Assembly (NCBI RefSeq): GCF_002797975.1
Contig: NZ_PGET01000001.1
Location: 2,170,001 to 2,234,000, forward strand
Direction: 5' to 3'
From: [Clostridium] celerecrescens 18A
GTDB lineage: Bacteria; Bacillota; Clostridia; Lachnospirales; Lachnospiraceae
DNA length: 64,000 bases
The translations under genes and the position numbers were made by a program. The notes under the pieces were generated by a model. That model was not told where the DNA came from and ran no database searches. It saw nothing but the letters and a program-made list of their open reading frames with translations. Every line of letters begins with the position of its first letter. The stretch's first letter is position 1. This document shows, one piece after another, positions 1-8,916 of the stretch.

Positions 1-37
1 GTATTCCCTGCCAGTTCCGTATTTATTTCATATAATA

Positions 38-1381
38 TTACATTAAACCACCGTAAAGGACAAAGGCAAGAATACAGCAGATAAAGCCGACGATCCATCC
101 TGTGGGTATAGACATCTTCATATAATCTTTTGTCGAAACCTTTGTATAGCCAAAGCCCCAGGCTACCCAGGACTGTGTGATATCCAGATGCTGCGGTGCA
201 ATGGTTGTGATAGCAAACAGAGGATATAAGAATGCAACAGGTGCGTCCGGAAGTGCGGCAATAACTACCGCCAGGATTGCAGTTCCGCATCCAACAAGGT
301 TCAAAGGACCTCTAAAGAAGCCCAGAGGAGTCAGGATTGCAAAAATAAGAGCAAGGACAAGAGCGCTCCTCGGTACAAAGCCTCCCAGAATCGCAGTGAA
401 ATACGGTGCGGCATATGCAGCTGCGTTGTTAAACATGGACAATGTAAGCAAAAAGCCGATCATCGGAGCAACATCAATGGAACCATCGGTAAACAGCTTG
501 GCAAAAAGCCGGCAGATATCGGAATAAGTTCCTTTCAGCTTTCCAGTGGTTATCAGTGCATAAATACCGGCAAGGCAGAATCCAAGGATAATCGGGATCT
601 GAAAGATTACAACACCCAGAACCGGAAGGATTACGGAAATCCAGGAAATGGCCGGAGCATTTTCGCTTACGGTAAAAGATTTTGCTGCCCAGGCATGAGC
701 CGCCTTTTTGCTCATGAAAATGTTAGCTACGATCAGAACCACCACCAGCGCGACTACCATACAGATGACGCCCATCTGGAAATAATCATTGTAAGTATAG
801 TTTTCTGCAGCAGGATTAAAGCCTGCATAAATCGTCTGATACTGTTTGAAGTTTACAATATTGCCAAAGATACCGGCCATAATGGAACCCATAAAGCTGA
901 ACATGGCAACAGGTGCCGGCACGCCCAGTGACAGCATGATCGGAAGCACGATAACCGCAATTGAGATTACAGGACCAATTCCTGTCATGGACATAAAGAT
1001 AATTGCCGTAACAATACATAACAAACCCATGGTGATCCTTGGTTTATCACCGCCCAGTTCAACAACCTTACGGATAAGTGTTGATGCAATTCCCGTTTCT
1101 ACCAGAACTCTGCCAAAAAATGCTCCGAAGAATACGTTGACCAGGATAGACTTTGCATATCCGGCCGGACCATCCGCATAAACGTAGGTCAGTACATCAA
1201 TAAACGACTTGCCTTCCATAGCGGAATTGGGTGAAATGGAATTTCCCACCAACGCAAGCGCTGTCCAGAAAGTTGCCATGACTGCAAATCCCACCATGAG
1301 GTTTAGCCCTTTTACACAATACCATACCATGCCCAGGAAAGACAGAATCATGATAATGCCGATGATAACATTGACGTTCAT
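38..1381 (-). CDS. Ion-transporter-superfamily permease (GntP/CitM-like)
   Basis: A 447-residue polytopic membrane protein with about 12 hydrophobic segments and a long central cytoplasmic stretch (KKAAHAWAAKSF) that splits two halves. This layout is usual for ion-transporter superfamily secondary carriers of organic acids such as gluconate, citrate or dicarboxylates. The start is well supported by AAAGGAGGG seven bases upstream. It stands alone, with no enzyme gene next to it, so the substrate cannot be read from context. Its upstream region carries repeated ACTAATATATTAGT-like palindromes that could be operators. The superfamily assignment is from overall composition and GTGIGPVISI-type segments; the substrate is unknown. 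Confidence 0.6.
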   Translation of the reverse strand: MNVNVIIGIIMILSFLGMVWYCVKGLNLMVGFAVMATFWTALALVGNSISPNSAMEGKSFIDVLTYVYADGPAGYAKSILVNVFFGAFFGRVLVETGIASTLIRKVVELGGDKPRITMGLLCIVTAIIFMSMTGIGPVISIAVIVLPIMLSLGVPAPVAMFSFMGSIMAGIFGNIVNFKQYQTIYAGFNPAAENYTYNDYFQMGVICMVVALVVVLIVANIFMSKKAAHAWAAKSFTVSENAPAISWISVILPVLGVVIFQIPIILGFCLAGIYALITTGKLKGTYSDICRLFAKLFTDGSIDVAPMIGFLLTLSMFNNAAAYAAPYFTAILGGFVPRSALVLALIFAILTPLGFFRGPLNLVGCGTAILAVVIAALPDAPVAFLYPLFAITTIAPQHLDITQSWVAWGFGYTKVSTKDYMKMSIPTGWIVGFICCILAFVLYGGLM

Positions 1382-1767
1382 ATGAACCCTCCTTTAAAAA
1401 ATAAAGTTTATAGAAACCTGCAGAAAGCCATGTAAGCTTTCCGCCACCCCTTAAGCGGCAGTAAACCGCCGTTTATACTAATATATTAGTACTAAAATAT
1501 TAGATTGTATACGGGGATATTCCCAGTTTTTATGTCATTTTTTTAGTTATTATTTACAAAATGTTGTAATTTAATCCTGATTTATTTTGCATTTTAGCTA
1601 TGTCAAAAACGCAATAATAATGTCGAACTTCATACTAATATATCAGTTTTTCTTTATCGCAAACTTTATTCTTCTTATATGCCTAACCTTTCATCAGATG
1701 ACATTCAGCCCCCACAAAAGGAGATCATTGAGCAGATTAAGTCCAAAAACTTTATCAGACAATAAAA
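1382..1767. other. AT-rich intergenic region with repeated palindromes
   Basis: There is no convincing gene here. The region holds the promoter side of the permease and palindromic repeats near 1477-1503 and 1636-1649. A 28-codon open frame at 1679-1765 (plus) ends with EIIEQIKSKNFIRQ, just before a bidirectional terminator. It has no ribosome site and could be the tail of a lost gene, but this is weak. Confidence 0.4.
1477..1503. promoter_or_regulatory. Candidate operator, overlapping inverted repeats
   Basis: ACTAATATATTAGT (1477-1490) is a perfect 14-base palindrome, followed at once by a second imperfect copy (ACTAAAATATTAG). A third near-copy (ACTAATATATCAGT) lies near 1636. It sits about 100 bases upstream of the permease start. 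The shape suits a dimeric repressor site, but no regulator gene is adjacent. Confidence 0.4.
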
Positions 1768-1812
1768 AAACCAATTGCAGCACCTTATAAGCAGGTGTTG
1801 CAATTGGTTTTT
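1768..1812. terminator. Bidirectional intrinsic terminator
   Basis: The arms AACCAATTGCAGCACCT and AGGTGTTGCAATTGGTT flank a 7-base loop, with A-runs before and T-runs after, so the hairpin can terminate on either strand. It closes the EF-G-like gene on the minus strand. Confidence 0.85.
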
Positions 1813-1844
1813 GTCACTTTTCAATGATTTAAGCTGCGGCTTAT

Positions 1845-3947
1845 TTAAACTTCTATCCTGTCAATCTTGGATGCTCTCTCTTCCACTTCTCTCTTCTGCA
1901 CATCTCCCGGAGCCAGTTCATAGCGGCTGAATTCATATTCATAGGTTCCGATGCCTCCGGTCATGGAGCGCAGATCCGTATTATAGCCAAACAGTTCAGA
2001 CATCGGCACATCCGCTTCAATGACCTGCTTTCCGCTATGGTTGGAATTCATTCCCAGAACCCGTCCTCTCCTTCGGTTTAAATCTCCCATAACATCTCCG
2101 GTAAATTTATCCGGAACCGTAACCTTAAGGAATGCGATCGGTTCAAGCAGAACCGGATTTGCCTCCATAAAGCCCTTTTTAAAGGCCATGGTTGCAGCCA
2201 TCTTAAAGGCCAGCTCAGATGAGTCAACCGGATGGTAAGAGCCGTCGGTCAGCGTAGCCTTTAATCCCACTACCGGATAAGCAGCAAGCGGTCCTTTTAA
2301 GACGCACTCTGCGATTCCCTTTTCAACTGCCGGGAAATAGTTTCTCGGCACTGCCCCGCCAAATACGCTTTCAGCAAATACATAAGGAGTTTCTAAATCC
2401 CCGGAAGGTTCAAAGGACATCTTTACGTCACCGTACTGTCCGTGTCCGCCGGACTGTTTCTTATACTTGCCCTGGACTTCCACTTTCTTACGAAGGGTTT
2501 CCCGGAAAGCAAATTTCGGTTTACTTAGTTCAATGTCAACCTTATAGCGGTTTAATAGCTTGCTTACAACCACCTCCAGCTGCTGGTCTCCGATGGCATA
2601 AAGGAGAGACTGGCGGTTTTCCGTATCATTTACTGCCTTTAAGGTCCAATCCTCTTCCGTCAGTTTTGCCAGGGCACTCGAAACCTTATCTTCATCGCCC
2701 TTTGTCTTGGTCTTATAACGCATATACGTATATGGAGTGGATATCTCCGGTTTATGATAGACGATTGGTGCAGAGCGGAGAGCTATGGTATCACCGGTCT
2801 GCGTCACATTAAGCTTTGACACTGCTCCGATGTCTCCTGCTTTTAATTCCGTAACTTCAATGGCCTCCTTACCTCTTAACACATAAAGCTTTCCGACCTT
2901 TTCCTCTGTATCCTTATTCACGTTATAAATGGCGGAATCAGGCTTTAAGGTGCCGGTACAAATCTTTAACAGGGAATACTTTCCGATAAACGGATCCACT
3001 ATCGTCTTAAACACACGGGCTGACAGGGACACATGATCGTTATATTTCGCTGTAAAACGTTCACCCGTAGAAATATCCACGCCGATACACTCAAAATAGT
3101 CGGGGGATGGAAAATACTTATCTATAGCCTGAAGCACCATCTTGGCGCCCTGGGCGTTAATTCCGGAACCAAGCATGACCGGAACGATATTTCCTTTTAT
3201 CACATGTTCCCGAAGGGCTGAAGAAATCTCATCAAGGGTAAACTCATCACCGGAGAAATAGCGTTCCATATATTCCTCGCTGGTTTCTGCTACGGCCTCC
3301 ATAAGAGCTTCACGGGCAATTCCCAGATTCTTCTGGCTATATTCAGGAATCTCACATTCTTCATAATCACTGTTTACGGTAAAACGCCGGCCTGCCATTT
3401 TTACAATATTTACAAAACCTACGAACTTTTCGTTTTCACGAATCGGGAGGTGGAACGGTGCAATCTTTCTTCCGAACTCTTTATCAAGCTTTAATAACAA
3501 TTCACGGAAACTTGCATGGTCGTCATCCATATTTGTAACAAAGAAAAGTCTGGGAAGCTTGTACTTTTCGCAGAGTTCCCACGCCTTTAATGTTCCAACT
3601 TCAATACCTGCCTTACAATTCACAACTATTACTGCTGCATCCGCAACGCTGATGGCCTCTTCAACTTCGCCAACAAAATCAAAATATCCGGGAGTATCAA
3701 GCAGGTTGATCTTGATGGGGCCATCCTCTCCTTTATACTCCAAAGGAATCAGGGTAGTAGAGATGGAGAACTGTCTCTTAATCTCTTCTTTGTCATAATC
3801 GCTGATGGTATTGCCATCGGTAACTTTTCCCATTCTGCTGATGGCTCCGGTAATCAACGCCATAGCCTCTGCCAGGGTGGTTTTACCGGCGCCCCCGTGC
3901 CCAAGTAAGGCGACGTTACGGATCTGTTTGGTTCCATACACGTTCAT
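1845..3947 (-). CDS. Elongation factor G-like GTPase (EF-G paralogue)
   Basis: A 700-residue translational GTPase with the EF-G domain order. The P-loop GHGGAGKTT is at about residues 16-24 and DTPGYFDF at about 84; the C-terminal half matches EF-G domains III-V (KQSGGHGQYGDVKMSFEP). It is a paralogue, not the main FusA. The effector region reads QFSISTTLIPLEY instead of the GITI consensus, and the G4 box is NMDD rather than NKxD. The longer open frame starts at 4034, but AGGAGG seven bases before the ATG at 3947 fixes the start. It lies alone, followed by a strong terminator. Its role is not known; such paralogues often lack full elongation activity. Confidence 0.85.
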   Translation of the reverse strand: MNVYGTKQIRNVALLGHGGAGKTTLAEAMALITGAISRMGKVTDGNTISDYDKEEIKRQFSISTTLIPLEYKGEDGPIKINLLDTPGYFDFVGEVEEAISVADAAVIVVNCKAGIEVGTLKAWELCEKYKLPRLFFVTNMDDDHASFRELLLKLDKEFGRKIAPFHLPIRENEKFVGFVNIVKMAGRRFTVNSDYEECEIPEYSQKNLGIAREALMEAVAETSEEYMERYFSGDEFTLDEISSALREHVIKGNIVPVMLGSGINAQGAKMVLQAIDKYFPSPDYFECIGVDISTGERFTAKYNDHVSLSARVFKTIVDPFIGKYSLLKICTGTLKPDSAIYNVNKDTEEKVGKLYVLRGKEAIEVTELKAGDIGAVSKLNVTQTGDTIALRSAPIVYHKPEISTPYTYMRYKTKTKGDEDKVSSALAKLTEEDWTLKAVNDTENRQSLLYAIGDQQLEVVVSKLLNRYKVDIELSKPKFAFRETLRKKVEVQGKYKKQSGGHGQYGDVKMSFEPSGDLETPYVFAESVFGGAVPRNYFPAVEKGIAECVLKGPLAAYPVVGLKATLTDGSYHPVDSSELAFKMAATMAFKKGFMEANPVLLEPIAFLKVTVPDKFTGDVMGDLNRRRGRVLGMNSNHSGKQVIEADVPMSELFGYNTDLRSMTGGIGTYEYEFSRYELAPGDVQKREVEERASKIDRIEV

Positions 3948-4211
3948 AAACATTCCTCCTGTTCGGTATTTAAGTCTATAACGATATTTTACTAAAAATG
4001 TCTTATAATTGCAAGCAAAAGGTGCAATTTGCACAAATATTTTTTATACATATCCCAATTCAATAAAAGAAGCGGTTACTGTTATGAAAGACGACAAAAT
4101 ATTTATACAATCTTAACAACGACCGAGTTGAAATATACAAAAATCGCGATAAAATACACAATGAAATAATAGCAAAGAGTCAGGACCTGCATTCACCATT
4201 CTTTCCGGTAA

Positions 4212-4350
4212 GTACTTACCGTATTCGATATTATCAATCCCACAGTATTTTTCGGAATGCTGGTGGGAGCCTCCGTTCCCGCTATTTTCTCTGCTATGCT
4301 GATGCTTGGGGTAGACCGCAATGCACAGAGAATGGTATCATTGATGGCGG
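4212..4350 (+). pseudogene. Fragment of membrane-bound pyrophosphatase (hppA)
   Basis: One frame reads FDIINPTVFFGMLVGASV followed by PAIFSAMLMLGVDRNAQRMV. This resembles a transmembrane segment of the sodium/proton-pumping pyrophosphatase just before its conserved RMV..RQF region. The similarity stops after RMV, and an in-frame stop lies at 4209. No start or ribosome site is present, so this is a gene fragment of about 45 codons. The identification is from memory of the family and should be tested by a protein search. Confidence 0.4.
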
Positions 4351-4395
4351 CAGGACTTAATAAGATCGTGGCAGGCTGCCGCACACAGGCTATAA

Positions 4396-4433
4396 AAAAA
4401 CGGTGCCAGGACTTGTGTCCTGACACCGTTTTT
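4396..4433. terminator. Intrinsic terminator of the sugar locus
   Basis: The 17-base arms AAAAACGGTGCCAGGAC and GTCCTGACACCGTTTTT enclose a TTGT loop. It sits 35 bases past the stop of the kinase gene on the minus strand and ends the operon. Flanking A and T runs make it usable from both sides. Confidence 0.85.
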
Positions 4434-4467
4434 CTAGATTCAGTTAATCCGTCTCTTTCTATCCGAT

Positions 4468-5409
4468 TTATAAAGTTCTTCTTTCAGTTTCCTGTGTTCT
4501 GGCGGCTTTAAGTGCCGTATCCAACGCACTCATCTCCGGTATTCCGATCTCAGTGCCGGGCATTCCTACCAGGACCTTTTCTTCCACCATACTCCGGATT
4601 ATATCATTTTTAACCAGAACACTGCCCCAGAGCCAGAGGTTTAGCTTGTCCGCAGGACTATCTTCAGCCATCTTGGATTTCGTATCCCGAATAAGCCCCC
4701 ACAAGGCATCCCCGCATTCCCGGTGAATTCGGACGGCTTCATGATCACCAAGGACCGCCGCCTGATATGCATACAAGGATAATCTGGCGATCTCAGACTT
4801 TTCCATAAGATAGGCATTGATAAAGTCATCTATTTTTTCCAGTGTATCAAGCCCTGTCTCCTTAATAATAAGAGGTGTTAGAACGGGACATTTGATTCGT
4901 CCGGACAGATCATCTCCCACTGCTTTTAAGGTTTTCAGCCCCATGTCAAACCCGCTTCCCTCGTCGCTAATGATGTGATTCCAGCCGCCTGTTCGATAGA
5001 TACTTCCTTTTTTATCTCTCCCAAAGCATATCGAACCGGTCCCTGATATGACCACCAAAGCAGGATCCTCTGTCATATGAAGAAAAACCTCGCAGTCGTT
5101 TAACACCAGCAGCCTTTCATGAGGAAATCCCATCTCCTCAAAGCTGGACCTGCAATTATGCTCATCCGATGGAGAATCGATCCCGCTGGCTGCAACACAG
5201 ATACCCAGACAGCAGCCCGGATCCAGATTTAGTTCTTTAAGAGCCGGCAGTACCAGATCCCGGTACCGAAGCCGGCTTTTCTCCGCTCCATCCGTATTTA
5301 GGCTGCAGCCCGGCGCCGTAAATTCTCCAAGTACCTCCCCAGCCGAACCGCAGATTTTAAGCCTTCCATTGGTACCGCCAATATCCAATCCTGCATAATA
5401 TCCTTTCAT
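4468..5409 (-). CDS. BadF/BadG/BcrA/BcrD-type sugar kinase (NAGK-like)
   Basis: A 313-residue ASKHA-fold kinase. The phosphate-1 loop GLDIGGTNGRLKI is at the N terminus, the central DCEVFLHM and SGTGSICFGRD match the phosphate-2 and sugar-binding parts, and GGWNHIISDEGSGFDMG matches N-acetylglucosamine kinase-like BadF proteins. The start is at 5409 because GGAGGAGGG lies just upstream; the upstream in-frame ATG at 5424 would use the ribosome site itself as codons. It is the last gene of the operon, 22 bases after the acyltransferase gene. It probably phosphorylates the sugar released by the neighbouring enzyme. The substrate is inferred to be an amino or neutral hexose, not proven. Confidence 0.75.
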   Translation of the reverse strand: MKGYYAGLDIGGTNGRLKICGSAGEVLGEFTAPGCSLNTDGAEKSRLRYRDLVLPALKELNLDPGCCLGICVAASGIDSPSDEHNCRSSFEEMGFPHERLLVLNDCEVFLHMTEDPALVVISGTGSICFGRDKKGSIYRTGGWNHIISDEGSGFDMGLKTLKAVGDDLSGRIKCPVLTPLIIKETGLDTLEKIDDFINAYLMEKSEIARLSLYAYQAAVLGDHEAVRIHRECGDALWGLIRDTKSKMAEDSPADKLNLWLWGSVLVKNDIIRSMVEEKVLVGMPGTEIGIPEMSALDTALKAARTQETERRTL

Positions 5410-5431
5410 GATGCCCTCCTCCATTTAGGTT

Positions 5432-6496
5432 TCATTTCCACGGCATAAAGCCTGCTGTGGTAAACATCTCCTTCCCTCCAAGAAGATATTTTTTTAACGA
5501 GATTTGCAGCGAGGTGCTGCATGGGTAATTCTCCAGTTTTTCCATAGAACAATCAAACCCCATGACCCGTTCCAGAATTTGGGGTTGTTCCGCCTTTAAT
5601 GGCATTTTGTAAAAACGCTCCATAAAGCTTATGATCCTGCTTTTCTCCGGAAGTATAACCTTAAGATGAGGATCCAGCAGCCAGCTGTCACAGACCAGAA
5701 GGCTTCCTGTATAATATTCTTTTGCCGTTTCCAAAGCAGAATCAATTTTATCAGGAGACAGGTCTGCCCCTTCCGGAATGTGAACTGCCACCGCCTTTTC
5801 TCCCGGAGCCAGTTTAAGCTCCCAGTCAGACAAATTAAGCGTTACTGCTTTCTCCATCTTAAGCACTCCCTGCTTAAGATCCGGCGAAAAACCAGTCACC
5901 GTTTCTTTCAGAACGCTTATATAAGTTTCGGACTCCCTGTTAAAATTTCTGCCATTGGTCCCCGAAAAATAACCATCCTGATCTACTTTATGGCCAGTAC
6001 ATGCCAAAGCCCTGTATTCTCCAGTCAGCCTGTTTTTAAAAATCAGGAAGGGAAATTCATAAGTCAACTCCTCAAACTGCAGGCTGCCAAACCGCTTCAC
6101 CCTTCCGGAAAGGGATCGAAACACCCACTCAATCTGATCAAGGCCCACCTTATCCCCATGGTATCTCCGGTAAACCCTGATCCAGATTTCAATATCCTTC
6201 ATGGACTCCAGAAGAACCCATTCCGGGATCCCCTGATTTTTAAGTTCTACAAAAACCTCCGGCAGCATCCAGTCTATATAAACGACCGGAAGCAAATAAG
6301 CATCCAGATTCAGCATCTTAGCATGCCGGATCCCCAGTTCTACCGCCTCTGCGGCGTGTTCCGGGTCCTTCCTTTTCAGCAGAAGCTCCCTGCACCATAT
6401 GTAATTACTCATAAAGAAGGGATAACTGCGGAAAACGGCGGATGCAGAAGCAACCGCCTTTTGAGTATCTTCACTAAATATATTGTGTCTTATCAT
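5432..6496 (-). CDS. Two-domain acyltransferase (NAT_N/GNAT_C-like)
   Basis: A 354-residue soluble protein. The N-terminal all-alpha half carries conserved aromatic stretches (DIEIWIRVYRRYHG, about residues 122-135). The C-terminal half starts near VLLEPGEK-type segments (LAPGEKAVAVHIPEG) and continues through SRIISFMERFYKMP. This resembles the paired NAT_N and GNAT-like C-terminal domains of putative acyltransferases found in gut Firmicutes. The start overlaps the upstream enzyme gene by 23 bases, and GAGG is rather far upstream, so translation is probably coupled. Its place between a carbohydrate enzyme and a kinase suggests sugar acylation or deacylation, but no substrate can be named. Confidence 0.55.
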   Translation of the reverse strand: MIRHNIFSEDTQKAVASASAVFRSYPFFMSNYIWCRELLLKRKDPEHAAEAVELGIRHAKMLNLDAYLLPVVYIDWMLPEVFVELKNQGIPEWVLLESMKDIEIWIRVYRRYHGDKVGLDQIEWVFRSLSGRVKRFGSLQFEELTYEFPFLIFKNRLTGEYRALACTGHKVDQDGYFSGTNGRNFNRESETYISVLKETVTGFSPDLKQGVLKMEKAVTLNLSDWELKLAPGEKAVAVHIPEGADLSPDKIDSALETAKEYYTGSLLVCDSWLLDPHLKVILPEKSRIISFMERFYKMPLKAEQPQILERVMGFDCSMEKLENYPCSTSLQISLKKYLLGGKEMFTTAGFMPWK

Positions 6497-8912
6497 GATT
6501 TTCCATAAACCTCACTAGCAACCCGCCTGCTGTCAGTACACGGTCCTTTTCATTAAATTCCGGCTGTAAGCTTTCCGCATAAACCGCAAACTCATCCAGG
6601 GATTTAAAATCATGGCTGCTGCCGCATACGCAAAAGTATGCCATATCATCTCCATAGGTCCTGTATTCACAATCAAAAAGCTGGTCATCAACAGGTTCCA
6701 TCACACCGCTGCACCAAAGAGCGGCAAATCCATTCTTCTTCCTGCCCAAAAGCCAATGATCCTGAATTCTGGTTTCCTGGAATTTGGGAGCCGGGAAATA
6801 GGCGTGGGTAAAATGTATTGGATGATCCTTAGGTATGTGATAAACCGCGCCCAGAAGATTCCCTTTCTGAGCCAGAGCCGGCATCACTCCGTTTCCATAC
6901 CAAAAGCCCGGTCTCATGGAACTGGAGTCACAAGTTCCTCCCGGATGGTTGGTGAACAGATCCGTCTCCTTATCCAGCGCAGCATACCACATATGCTGCT
7001 GGTAACCGTATACTCCCGGTTCAAAGCAGGTGGTTCCGTGGAATCTTTCATTGAGAGACTTGGTGTATTCACAGGTTGAAGGATCTGCATCCGGATCCAG
7101 AGTTAAATTCCTCCAGCGCTCAAAGCCCGGATCCATTCTAGGGGATTGAACTGAGGTCATACAGTATTCCGGGGTCTTTTTCAGACAGATCAGTGCATTT
7201 CCCGTAGAATAGCTCTCATCTGCCGGTGCTTCCATAAGCTGTGTCAAACCGGCCGGCAGCCGGTATCTGCTGCTGGCATAAAAGCCCAACCAGCCCTCTC
7301 CAAAGGAAAAAGGAACTTTTGAATTGATCAGATTCATCAGTGCCTGAGCTCCCTGTTCAAAGGGATGGACCACTTCCCGGTACACACGTCCCATGGGAGC
7401 GATAATAACCCCATCGTAGGTGTGACGGCAGAGCATTTCCAAAAGACGGTCCGTAACTTTTGCAGCGCGTGCAGAAATCTCCGGCTCTGAATAATCAATG
7501 ACATTTAACAGAGCTGCAAAGGTGACGCACATATAAACGGTGCTTAAGAATTCTTCAAAGCCATGTTCTTCCACATCCTCCAGCCAGAGTTCCACCTTGG
7601 CCCTGCCTGCTTTAGAAAGCTCCCTTCCGGTCATATCCGCGCGGGGGAAGTAATCATCCGGATACATTTCCCCTGCATTCATGGCACAGGTATAGAACAT
7701 CAGGGAATGATTCTCGCTCCAGAAGCACATGGCATCGGAGCCTTTCTGGTCCATCCAGTACCTCCAGTTAAGAAGTACCTCCTTTACCCGTTTTGCCATG
7801 TTTTCATCCACCTGATAATTCTTTAAATACCGGATCAGGCCGCACACCAGGAAATCCGAGCAGTCATAACGGCTTTCGATCTGGTCAAGGGTCTCATAAA
7901 GCAGGTCAATATCCCTTCCATCTTCCATGCCAAAAGATTTCCTTGCAAGGATGTTTGAAATGGAAAAGCCAAACTTGTCTCCTCTGGATAAGCTTTCCGC
8001 ATCCCCGATCCTTCGGAAAATGGCATCCCTGTTTTCCTCAAAGCTCTTTCCATCTGAATACACCGGCTTCTGGGCCAGAATGTTCTCCACCTTTCTGGTG
8101 AGAACAGCATGCTCCTTCCTGACACTTACTAAAATCACTCCAGGCTTTTCTTCGTCTAAGACCACTTTATCCCTGCCGCTGATCTCCTGCCACTCCTTCC
8201 GGCTCTTAACCTGAGCAAAATCAGGACTCTGGCTGTCGTAAGCCAGCCAGGTACCTTGGGGAGCATTTCCTTCATAGGACATAATAGAATCCCGTATGCA
8301 GAGGGAACCAAGCCAGTTCTCCGTACGGACAAGATCATCGGTCTTTTCCCCATCCGGAAGAACAACGGTAATATCAGCTGTATGATTAAGGATCTGGATT
8401 CCGAATAAGGTTCTGGTATCCCGGACGCCAAGAGTCTGAAGACTGACGTAGATCTGGTTGATGCCTTTCTTCAACCGAAACTCCATGGTCTCTTTCCGAA
8501 TAGGCTTGTATACCGGCGGGTCCATGTGGCACATAAGCTCCCCGTTGCACCAGACATCCACTGCGGCATAAGACCATACAGCGGCATTTACCGTCAAATC
8601 CCTCTCAACCAGGATTCCGGTAACTGCATCTAGCTCCACCTTCTGAAGGGTAGAATAAAAGGTGCTTTCATCTACAAACCAATTTCCATAGTGGTAATAG
8701 TATCTCCATGGCATACCAAGACGGCTGGCTTCTCCTAAAGCCACAGGCCCTTCCGGAAGGGCCATGCTTTTGTCTGCCACCAATGATCTTAAGTGTTTCT
8801 CATAGCGCAGCTGGTTGTCATCGGTCTCATGATTGATAAAATCTGTCTCTCTTGGGCCGGATACCAGGTAATTGGTAAGAAAGCCCGATCTGTTTAAATG
8901 TAATTTTTCCAT
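6474..8912 (-). CDS. Large cytoplasmic carbohydrate-active enzyme of unassigned family
   Basis: An 812-residue protein without signal peptide or membrane segment. The first 250 residues look like a beta-sandwich (VWSYAAVDVWCNGEL). The rest is rich in helical, aromatic segments with acid and histidine motifs (CFWSENHSLMFYTCAMN, IAPMGRVYREVVHPFEQGA, FTNHPGGTCDSSSMRPGFWYG). This suggests an alpha/alpha-toroid hydrolase or lyase. It is cotranscribed with an importer and a kinase, so it should act on an imported oligosaccharide inside the cell. I do not recognise a specific glycoside hydrolase or lyase family. The start has AAAGGGA eight bases upstream; the stop overlaps the next gene. Confidence 0.6.
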   Translation of the reverse strand: MEKLHLNRSGFLTNYLVSGPRETDFINHETDDNQLRYEKHLRSLVADKSMALPEGPVALGEASRLGMPWRYYYHYGNWFVDESTFYSTLQKVELDAVTGILVERDLTVNAAVWSYAAVDVWCNGELMCHMDPPVYKPIRKETMEFRLKKGINQIYVSLQTLGVRDTRTLFGIQILNHTADITVVLPDGEKTDDLVRTENWLGSLCIRDSIMSYEGNAPQGTWLAYDSQSPDFAQVKSRKEWQEISGRDKVVLDEEKPGVILVSVRKEHAVLTRKVENILAQKPVYSDGKSFEENRDAIFRRIGDAESLSRGDKFGFSISNILARKSFGMEDGRDIDLLYETLDQIESRYDCSDFLVCGLIRYLKNYQVDENMAKRVKEVLLNWRYWMDQKGSDAMCFWSENHSLMFYTCAMNAGEMYPDDYFPRADMTGRELSKAGRAKVELWLEDVEEHGFEEFLSTVYMCVTFAALLNVIDYSEPEISARAAKVTDRLLEMLCRHTYDGVIIAPMGRVYREVVHPFEQGAQALMNLINSKVPFSFGEGWLGFYASSRYRLPAGLTQLMEAPADESYSTGNALICLKKTPEYCMTSVQSPRMDPGFERWRNLTLDPDADPSTCEYTKSLNERFHGTTCFEPGVYGYQQHMWYAALDKETDLFTNHPGGTCDSSSMRPGFWYGNGVMPALAQKGNLLGAVYHIPKDHPIHFTHAYFPAPKFQETRIQDHWLLGRKKNGFAALWCSGVMEPVDDQLFDCEYRTYGDDMAYFCVCGSSHDFKSLDEFAVYAESLQPEFNEKDRVLTAGGLLVRFMENHDKTQYI

Positions 8913-8916
8913 CTTT

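Noticed and set aside
1587..1790. A 67-codon plus-strand frame
   Set aside because: No ribosome site, AT-driven hydrophobic composition, and it runs into the terminator stem.
5666..6508. A 280-codon plus-strand frame
   Set aside because: It lies fully antisense to the acyltransferase gene, has no ribosome site, and its composition is that of a mirror frame.
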